From an uncultured beta proteobacterium (GTDB taxonomy: Bacteria > Pseudomonadota > Gammaproteobacteria > Burkholderiales > Burkholderiaceae), in the NCBI GenBank assembly GCA_903918115.1, contig CAIXDG010000144.1, forward strand, positions 1 to 47,450: a DNA stretch of 47,450 nucleotides, written 5' to 3'. Within the stretch, counting starts at the first letter, position 1, and the number at the start of each line of letters is the position of its first letter. The notes beneath the pieces are model-generated. The model was not told the DNA's origin, searched no databases, and saw only the letters and a list, made by a program, of their open reading frames with translations. The position numbers and the translations under genes are program-made. Below, one piece after another: positions 41,250 to 47,450 of the stretch.

Positions 41250-41743
41250 AGGGTATCCATCTTAAGCGATTTTGCTAGTACGTGAGCATCTTCGCGCTCT
41301 CCAGATTCTGGGTCTAGCGGGTAATATTGCTTTCTTTTTCCAATTAGCACAAAGCCTAATTTTTCATAAAGTTTGATGGCTGCTGCATTACTTGGACGTA
41401 CCTCTAAGATAATGCGCTGGCAATGGCTTTGCCGCGCGATATTTTCAACTGAGCTCATTAATCGTTCGCCAACGCCTTGGCGACGAACAAGGGGGTTCAC
41501 CGTTATATTTAAAAGATGTAATTCATCCACCCCGGGAAATAAAATGAAATAGGCTATTAAATCGCCGCTCTCTTCGCTCTCGATGCAATAGGCCCAATGT
41601 CCTGCTGCCAATGAATCCGTAAAATTTCCCTGCGTCCACGCATGTAAGTGGGACTCGAGTTCAAGTACCAAAACGCGCGCTATGTCATCCATTTGCATCG
41701 CACGAAAAACGAAATTAGCCATACTTTTCTCTACCGCAGGCAT
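41246..41743 (-). CDS. rimI: Ribosomal protein S18 alanine N-acetyltransferase RimI
   Basis: GNAT-fold enzyme that acetylates the N-terminal alanine of ribosomal protein S18. The acetyl-CoA loop is seen as RRQGVGERLM (about 87-96), with the RIILEVRPSNAAAIKLYEKLGF block near the C-terminus (about 110-131), typical of RimI. It has 165 residues. An alternative start at an internal ATG (41722) would remove seven residues and has a GAGAA upstream, so the exact start is open. It is 1 base after tsaB and overlaps the following gene. Confidence 0.93.
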   Translation of the reverse strand: MPAVEKSMANFVFRAMQMDDIARVLVLELESHLHAWTQGNFTDSLAAGHWAYCIESEESGDLIAYFILFPGVDELHLLNITVNPLVRRQGVGERLMSSVENIARQSHCQRIILEVRPSNAAAIKLYEKLGFVLIGKRKQYYPLDPESGEREDAHVLAKSLKMDTL

Positions 41744-41744
41744 G

Positions 41745-42449
41745 CTACTGAGCAGCTATCGGCAAGGTCTTACCAGCCCGTTCGGCGCTAGTGAAAGCCA
41801 CCTTATCGCGCACATATAAGGGCTCAAGCAAACGCACATCGTGTTGTAAACCAGCAGCAAGCTGTTGTCTGGCGCAAGCTAAAACACCTAAGGCATTTGC
41901 GCTTATGTCGCTTAAGGCAAGTGCTTGCACAGCAGCACTGCACAGATTAACGCCACTGCCAACTACCCAAGTGATTTTCTCCAGCGCTATATCGGCCGGT
42001 AACGCTAATTGGGGGGCGGATAAACGCACAGGCAAACTAGCTTGAAGGCGGTATCTCGCCCAATAAACCTCACCCATCCGCGCATCTAAAATGACTAACA
42101 ATTCCTTATCATTATTGCCCTGTACGTCCATCTGTAAAACTGCTTGCATGGCAATACTATCTAAACTGATCACCGATAAAACAGGCACATTCGCGCCCAA
42201 GGCTAAGCCCTGTACACAAGCAATTCCTAAACGCACCCCGGTAAAGGCGCCCGGTCCAATATCCACAGCAATGGCATCTACATCAGCTAATGTCAATTGG
42301 GCTTCCTCGAGAAGGGCATTTACCCACGGCAATAAATATGAACTTGCGGTCGATCCCACCTGCTCATGGCGTTGTAAAACGCTGCGCTGATTCACAGCGA
42401 GGGCAACCGAACACCAAGCGCTTGAAGTTTCAATTGCCAATATCGTCAT
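41745..42449 (-). CDS. tsaB: tRNA threonylcarbamoyladenosine (t6A) biosynthesis protein TsaB
   Basis: Actin-like ASKHA-fold protein that dimerises with TsaD to make t6A37 on tRNAs reading ANN codons; essential in most bacteria. The start MTILAIETSS is the family hallmark and DIGPGAFTGVRLGI is the second conserved loop. Length 234. It lies 10 bases after the epimerase-like gene and 1 base before rimI, so it appears to be carried on the propionyl-CoA transcript. Confidence 0.95.
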   Translation of the reverse strand: MTILAIETSSAWCSVALAVNQRSVLQRHEQVGSTASSYLLPWVNALLEEAQLTLADVDAIAVDIGPGAFTGVRLGIACVQGLALGANVPVLSVISLDSIAMQAVLQMDVQGNNDKELLVILDARMGEVYWARYRLQASLPVRLSAPQLALPADIALEKITWVVGSGVNLCSAAVQALALSDISANALGVLACARQQLAAGLQHDVRLLEPLYVRDKVAFTSAERAGKTLPIAAQ

Positions 42450-42459
42450 GAATAAGCTA

Positions 42460-42942
42460 TTAGGCAGCTGCCGCGTAAGACTGGATAAGGTCAGATGGGG
42501 CCTGTACCAATTCGATTAAAACGCCTTCCCCACTAAAAGGAAATTCAGCATTCGCTTTGGGATGAATAAAAATAATGTCATGACCGCCGGCACCTGCACG
42601 GATACCACCTGGGGTAAAGCGTAAGCCATGGGCTTCAAGCCATTGCACTGCCAAAGGTAAATCGTCAACCCATAAGCCAATATGATTTAAGGGGGTATTT
42701 TGAACCGCGGGCTTTTTATCGACATCGAGTGGTTGCATTAAATCAACTTCAACTTCATGGCTACCACTGCCAATTGCACATATATCTTCATCGACATTTT
42801 CACTCGCTGAAACAAATGTACTCTTAAATTGCAATCCTAACAAATCAAGCCAGAGGTGCCGAAGTTTATTTTTATCGGCGCCGCCAATGGCAATTTGCTG
42901 TACGCCTAAAATACGGAATGGGCGTTGACTTAATGTAGACAT
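42460..42942 (-). CDS. VOC family protein, probable methylmalonyl-CoA epimerase
   Basis: Vicinal-oxygen-chelate fold; by context and the [18 protein letters not shown] segment (113-130) it resembles methylmalonyl-CoA epimerase, which would link propionyl-CoA carboxylase to the mutase. The usual metal ligands are His, Gln/Glu, His and Glu; here they align as Gln16, Asp67, His87 and Glu144, so the first His is replaced. Lactoylglutathione lyase is the main alternative. It has 160 residues and follows pccA by 30 bases. Confidence 0.7.
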   Translation of the reverse strand: MSTLSQRPFRILGVQQIAIGGADKNKLRHLWLDLLGLQFKSTFVSASENVDEDICAIGSGSHEVEVDLMQPLDVDKKPAVQNTPLNHIGLWVDDLPLAVQWLEAHGLRFTPGGIRAGAGGHDIIFIHPKANAEFPFSGEGVLIELVQAPSDLIQSYAAAA

Positions 42943-42972
42943 AGCTGTTTTCTCAATTAATAATTAAAGCCA

Positions 42973-45009
42973 TTATTCAAACCGCATGATCAGTTGATCT
43001 ACCGACAAACTATCACCCTGCTTTACTAACAGCTCAGCAACAATACCGTCTTGCGCAGCCAGCAAAGTGTTTTCCATTTTCATTGCCTCAATCGCTGCCA
43101 ACTTTTGTCCCGCAACCACCTTTTCACCCACTTTAACGGTAAGTTGGGTCAATAAGCCTGGCATAGGCGACAAAAGCATTTTAGAAGTATCTGGTAACGC
43201 CTTAATTGGCATGCGTTGTTGCATTTCACTACCAAAGGGGCTCAATACCATACAGGCATACTGCGCACCATCTAAAACCAAATGGTATCCAACCCCACGC
43301 CGCTCAACTTGTGCAGTAAGCTTACGCGTACCATTGATGGTGGCGTTTAAACAAATCATGCCAGGGCGCCACTGACTCGCAATATCGTAGCGACTTAAGC
43401 CATTAGCACCGTCAACATACACTGTATATACGCCCTCTTTTAATTCAATTCGCGTCGGTAAATTGTAGGGATCATCAATTGCTCCTACGCGCTTATTGGT
43501 AACGACTACAAAACGTTTAGCAATCACCATTTCATGGCCAACCAATTGACCATCAATCAGCTGAATATGCTCTAGATAGCGGTGGCGCATAAATGTCGCT
43601 AAGGCAGCAAAAAGATAAGGGTCATGCGGTTGAACTGAATCAGGATGAAAACCGTCAGGATATTCCTCGGCAATAAAGCCGGTATTGAAGTCGCCAGCAA
43701 TAAATTTTGGATGTTGGAATAAAGCAGCCTGAAAGGGAATGGTTGAATGAATACCTCGAATCACAAATTCATTTAAAGCGCTGCGCATTTTCTCAATTGC
43801 TTCTTGACGATTAGCGCCATGAACAATGAGCTTTGCAATCATTGAGTCGTAATACATGGGTATTTCACCGCCCTCAAAAACGCCCGTATCAACTCGAACA
43901 CCGTTGATTGAATCCGGTGGTCGATATTTCACTAACCGTCCCGTAGAAGGTAAAAAATTGCGGAATGGATCATCGGCATTAATTCGACATTCCATTGCCC
44001 AACCGTTGAGTTGAATTTCTGCTTGTGTAAAAGCAAGTTTTTCGCCCGCCGCAACCCGAATCATTTGCTCAACTAAATCAAGCCCAGTAATGGCTTCGGT
44101 AACCGGATGCTCTACTTGTAATCGGGTATTCATTTCTAAGAAATAAAATGACTGATCGGCACCAACGACAAATTCAACCGTACCAGCAGACTGATATTGG
44201 ACTGCCTTTGCTAATGCAACCGCTTGTTCGCCCATGGCCTTGCGGGTTGCAGCGTTAATAAATGGAGATGGCGCCTCTTCGATGACCTTTTGATGGCGAC
44301 GTTGAATCGAACATTCCCGTTCCCATAAGTACACAACATTGCCATAAGCATCGCCCAGAATTTGAATTTCTATATGGCGCGGCTCAACCACAAATTTTTC
44401 AATAAATACCCGATCATCGCCAAAATTATTGGCGGCTTCCGTTTTGCAGGTTACAAACCCCGTCAGCACTTCTGCGTCATTATTAGCAACCCGCAGACCC
44501 TTACCACCGCCACCAGCAGAGGCTTTAATCATGACTGGGTAACCGATGCCTTGGGCAATTTTGACCGCTTCTGCGGGGCTTTCAATCACCTCGTTATAGC
44601 CCGGAATGGTATTGACTTGCGCAGCTAAAGCCAGTTTTTTAGAGGCAATTTTGTCGCCCATTGCGGCAATCGCAGGAAATTTTGGACCAATAAAAGTAAT
44701 CCCCTCAGCTTCCACGCGTTCAGCAAATTCAGCATTCTCTGATAAAAATCCGTACCCCGGATGAACGGCATCAGCGCCGGTATCTTTGCAGGCCTGAATA
44801 ATCCGCTCAATTAATAAATAGGATTCGCGCGATGGCGCCGGGCCAATAAAGACAGCTTCATCAGCCATTCGTACATGCCTCGCCTCGCGATCTGCGGCAG
44901 AGTAAACAGCTACTGTTTTAATGCCCATGCGCTGCGCCGTACTGATTATCCGACACGCAATTTCGCCCCGATTTGCAATTAAAATTTTCTTAAACAGATT
45001 GGTTGTCAT
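42973..45009 (-). CDS. pccA: Propionyl-CoA carboxylase alpha subunit (biotin carboxylase plus BCCP)
   Basis: ATP- and bicarbonate-dependent subunit. Biotin carboxylase domain about 1-450 (opening KILIANRGEIACR, Gly-rich ATP loop ASAGGGGKGLR, EMNTRLQVEHPVTE). A linker and BT-type region follow, and the C-terminal biotinyl domain has the biotin Lys644 in EAMKMEN. The fused BCCP and 678-residue length point to the propionyl- or other acyl-CoA carboxylase class rather than AccC. It lies 18 bases after pccB. Confidence 0.93.
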   Translation of the reverse strand: MTTNLFKKILIANRGEIACRIISTAQRMGIKTVAVYSAADREARHVRMADEAVFIGPAPSRESYLLIERIIQACKDTGADAVHPGYGFLSENAEFAERVEAEGITFIGPKFPAIAAMGDKIASKKLALAAQVNTIPGYNEVIESPAEAVKIAQGIGYPVMIKASAGGGGKGLRVANNDAEVLTGFVTCKTEAANNFGDDRVFIEKFVVEPRHIEIQILGDAYGNVVYLWERECSIQRRHQKVIEEAPSPFINAATRKAMGEQAVALAKAVQYQSAGTVEFVVGADQSFYFLEMNTRLQVEHPVTEAITGLDLVEQMIRVAAGEKLAFTQAEIQLNGWAMECRINADDPFRNFLPSTGRLVKYRPPDSINGVRVDTGVFEGGEIPMYYDSMIAKLIVHGANRQEAIEKMRSALNEFVIRGIHSTIPFQAALFQHPKFIAGDFNTGFIAEEYPDGFHPDSVQPHDPYLFAALATFMRHRYLEHIQLIDGQLVGHEMVIAKRFVVVTNKRVGAIDDPYNLPTRIELKEGVYTVYVDGANGLSRYDIASQWRPGMICLNATINGTRKLTAQVERRGVGYHLVLDGAQYACMVLSPFGSEMQQRMPIKALPDTSKMLLSPMPGLLTQLTVKVGEKVVAGQKLAAIEAMKMENTLLAAQDGIVAELLVKQGDSLSVDQLIMRFE

Positions 45010-45027
45010 CTTTAATTTACCTTGCCC

Positions 45028-46560
45028 TTAGAGCGGAATGTTGCCATGCTTTCGCGTCGGATTCTCTAGTACTTTATTTTTTAGCATCACGAGCGAGCGA
45101 GCAATCCGCTTACGACTTTCGTGGGGCAAAATGACGTCATCAATATAACCACGCCGTCCTGCGACAAAGGGATTGGCAAATTTTGTTTTGTATTCAGCTT
45201 CGCGCGCATTAATTTTATCGGTATCGCCTTTTTCTTCGCGAAAAATAATTTCTACCGCGCCTTTGGGTCCCATCACCGCAATTTCTGCAGAAGGCCAAGC
45301 GAAATTCACATCACCGCGCAAATGTTTTGAGGCCATCACGTCGTAGGCACCACCATATGCTTTGCGGGTTATTAAGGTCACCTTTGGTACCGTGCAATCG
45401 GCATAGGCATAAAGTAACTTCGCGCCATGTTTAATAATGCCGCCATACTCTTGAGCGGTTCCCGGCATAAATCCGGGCACGTCTACCAAGGTAACAATAG
45501 AGATATTAAAAGCATCACAAAAGCGCACAAAGCGTGCCGCCTTTATGGACGATTTAATATCTAAGCAGCCCGCTAAAACTAAGGGCTGGTTAGCCACAAT
45601 ACCAATCGTTTGTCCTTCCATCCGCGCAAATCCAATGATGATATTTTTTGCAAAATCAGGCTGCAATTCAAAAAACTCGCCATCATCAGCAATTTTTCGG
45701 ATTAATTCATGCATATCGTAAGGTTGATTAGGATTGGCTGGCACTAAAGTATCAAGCGAATAATCGGGCTCTTCATTGCGTTTGGCCGAGCGCACAATCG
45801 GCGGCTTTTCACGATTAGAGAGGGGTAAATAATTAAAAAATCGGCGCAACATCATGATGGCTTCGACATCATTTTCAAAGGCCAAGTCACAAACCCCCGA
45901 TACTGTTGAATGGGTTATAGCGCCGCCTAATTCTTCGGCGCTAACATCCTCATGGGTAACGGTCTTCACTACATCAGGGCCCGTAACAAACATATACGAA
46001 CTATCTTTCACCATGAAAATAAAGTCTGTTAATGCTGGCGAGTAAACAGCACCGCCGGCACAGGGTCCCATAATGAGTGAGATTTGGGGAATAACACCGG
46101 AAGCAGTTACATTGCGTTGAAAAATTTCTGCGTAACCTCCTAAAGAAGCTACCCCCTCTTGAATTCGGGCTCCGCCAGAATCATTTAAGCCAATCACAGG
46201 CGCACCTACTTTCAAGGCTTGATCCATAATTTTGCAAATTTTTTCGGCGTGCGCCTCAGATAAAGAACCACCAAGCACCGTAAAGTCTTGTGAAAATACA
46301 AATACCAAACGCCCATTAATCATGCCGTAGCCGGTCACTACGCCATCACCAGGAACAGTTTGATCGCCCATCCCAAAATCATTGCAGCGATGCTCGACAA
46401 ACATATCCCACTCTTCAAAACTGCCAGCATCAAGCAATAACTCAATTCGTTCACGCGCGGTTAGCTTGCCTTTAGCGTGTTGCGCTTGAATGCGTTTTTG
46501 GCCTCCGCCTAAACGTGCGAGTTCGCGCTTAGCAGCGAGTTGTTCAATAATTTCTTGCAT
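45028..46560 (-). CDS. pccB: Propionyl-CoA carboxylase beta subunit (carboxyltransferase)
   Basis: Crotonase-fold carboxyltransferase of 510 residues. Features: acyl-CoA site segment [21 protein letters not shown]-half carboxyltransferase core ([16 protein letters not shown]), and the C-half [36 protein letters not shown] block. The sequence is typical of PccB; substrate preference cannot be read directly, but the meaB-pccB-pccA-epimerase context supports propionyl-CoA. It lies 20 bases after meaB. Confidence 0.93.
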   Translation of the reverse strand: MQEIIEQLAAKRELARLGGGQKRIQAQHAKGKLTARERIELLLDAGSFEEWDMFVEHRCNDFGMGDQTVPGDGVVTGYGMINGRLVFVFSQDFTVLGGSLSEAHAEKICKIMDQALKVGAPVIGLNDSGGARIQEGVASLGGYAEIFQRNVTASGVIPQISLIMGPCAGGAVYSPALTDFIFMVKDSSYMFVTGPDVVKTVTHEDVSAEELGGAITHSTVSGVCDLAFENDVEAIMMLRRFFNYLPLSNREKPPIVRSAKRNEEPDYSLDTLVPANPNQPYDMHELIRKIADDGEFFELQPDFAKNIIIGFARMEGQTIGIVANQPLVLAGCLDIKSSIKAARFVRFCDAFNISIVTLVDVPGFMPGTAQEYGGIIKHGAKLLYAYADCTVPKVTLITRKAYGGAYDVMASKHLRGDVNFAWPSAEIAVMGPKGAVEIIFREEKGDTDKINAREAEYKTKFANPFVAGRRGYIDDVILPHESRKRIARSLVMLKNKVLENPTRKHGNIPL

Positions 46561-46580
46561 AAAAATTCCTTAATAAAGGT

Positions 46581-47450
46581 TTATTTTGCTAACAATTCAA
46601 GTAAGCGTCGCGCTGCCACCGAGGCTGCCATGGTGCCTTGATTAACCGCAGCAACCATTTCAGGCAATAGGGCTTGCACTGCTGCATGCTCACGAAAGCC
46701 GGCCTTAAGCCCGGCATCAATCCGTTCCCACATCCAGGCCCCAGCTTGCGCCTGTCGTCTAGCTTGTAACTTTCCATTCGCAGTTTGTAGCTGCTGAAAA
46801 TGCTGAATATGCGCCCATAACTCGGACACCCCTTGACTATGCAGCGCACTCATCGTCATCACACGTGGGTGCCAGGCTTCTTTCATATGCGTTGCATGGT
46901 CAGGATTGCCCTGAAAACCCAATAAACGCAAAGAGCTGGTAATAAAGGCTTGGGCCCGCATTGCCGCATCAGGATCAATATCAGCCTTATTGATCACGAT
47001 TAAATCGGCCAATTCCATCACACCTTTTTTAATCGCCTGTAAATCATCACCCGCATTCGGTAATTGCAATAATAAAAATAAATCCGTCATTCCAGCAACG
47101 GCAATTTCACTTTGACCAACCCCAACGGTCTCAACGATAACCACATCATGACCGGCTGCTTCAGCTACCAATAGGGCTTCACGGGTCTTTTCAGCCACAC
47201 CACCGAGCGTGCCAGAGGAAGGACTAGGACGAATAAAGGCCTGTTCATGGACCGATAATTTTTCCATGCGAGTTTTATCACCCAAGATCGATCCGCCCGA
47301 TAAACTCGACGAAGGGTCAATTGCTAAAACAGCTACGCGGTGACCCTGCTCAATAAGATATAAGCCCAGAGTTTCAATTAAGGTCGACTTTCCTACGCCA
47401 GGAACACCTGAAATACCTAGGCGAAATGAGCGACCCGTGTGCGGTAACAA
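46581..47450 (-). CDS. meaB: Methylmalonyl-CoA mutase G-protein chaperone MeaB/ArgK (partial)
   Basis: GTPase that protects and reloads adenosylcobalamin-dependent methylmalonyl-CoA mutase. Walker A GVPGVGKS is at about residues 15-22 of the visible part; [28 protein letters not shown] and NKAD (GTP specificity) follow. The window edge cuts the N-terminus: the first visible codon is TTG within a conserved LLPHTGRS segment, so the true start lies beyond 47450. The mutase gene is probably just upstream. Confidence 0.94.
   Translation of the reverse strand: MLPHTGRSFRLGISGVPGVGKSTLIETLGLYLIEQGHRVAVLAIDPSSSLSGGSILGDKTRMEKLSVHEQAFIRPSPSSGTLGGVAEKTREALLVAEAAGHDVVIVETVGVGQSEIAVAGMTDLFLLLQLPNAGDDLQAIKKGVMELADLIVINKADIDPDAAMRAQAFITSSLRLLGFQGNPDHATHMKEAWHPRVMTMSALHSQGVSELWAHIQHFQQLQTANGKLQARRQAQAGAWMWERIDAGLKAGFREHAAVQALLPEMVAAVNQGTMAASVAARRLLELLAK

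Overview
The window looks like a piece of a compact, free-living betaproteobacterial chromosome. The best fit is Burkholderiaceae, most likely Polynucleobacter or a close relative. This rests on moderate-to-low GC content, very short intergenic gaps, class I polyhydroxybutyrate genes with a PhaR regulator, an AcnB-type aconitase, and gene blocks known from Burkholderiaceae (pyrG-kdsA-eno-ftsB; tig-clpP-clpX-lon-ppiD; ispDF divergent from mfd; bktB near rimO and phaR). The taxonomic call is inference from content, not from a database search. I found 37 protein genes and three tRNAs, and no rRNA, insertion sequence, prophage or CRISPR array. No gap without a gene exceeds about 190 bases.

Layout. 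1-7 kb: tRNA-Ala, gltX, the redox chaperone gene hslO, then a minus-strand block pyrG-kdsA-eno-ftsB (CTP, Kdo, glycolysis, division). 7-15.3 kb: acnB facing a minus-strand block of a YbbA-like ABC ATPase, purL and a spermidine-synthase-like gene. 15.3-25.1 kb: tesA, then a minus-strand run ispD-ispF-tRNA-Leu-tig-clpP-clpX-lon-tRNA-Val-ppiD, which covers isoprenoid precursors and protein folding and turnover. 25.2-29.7 kb: mfd and serB on the plus strand. 29.7-35.4 kb: a minus-strand polyhydroxybutyrate block phaC-phaB-phaR-rimO-thiolase. 35.5-40.7 kb: rluD-pgeF, bamD, alr and lplT. 40.7-47.45 kb: a tightly packed minus-strand run meaB (cut by the window edge)-pccB-pccA-VOC epimerase-tsaB-rimI-small UDG/HolD-like gene.

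How the genes work together. Folding and degradation factors (trigger factor, ClpXP, Lon, PpiD) sit together, and lon has a good heat-shock-type promoter candidate. The pha block can make, reduce and polymerise acetoacetyl-CoA. The last block carboxylates propionyl-CoA and epimerises methylmalonyl-CoA, with MeaB implying a mutase just outside the window. That operon appears to read straight on into the essential tRNA modification gene tsaB.

I did not find a new multi-gene system; this is mostly core genome. The observations most worth checking are a PpiD that appears to have lost its whole parvulin (prolyl isomerase) domain, with a short repeat at the junction; a small protein after rimI that looks like a catalytically dead uracil-DNA glycosylase and may be the DNA polymerase III psi subunit; a Lys/Ser-rich insert in ClpX; a missing phaA in the usual phaC-phaB slot; and a tandem duplication of the phaC ribosome binding site.
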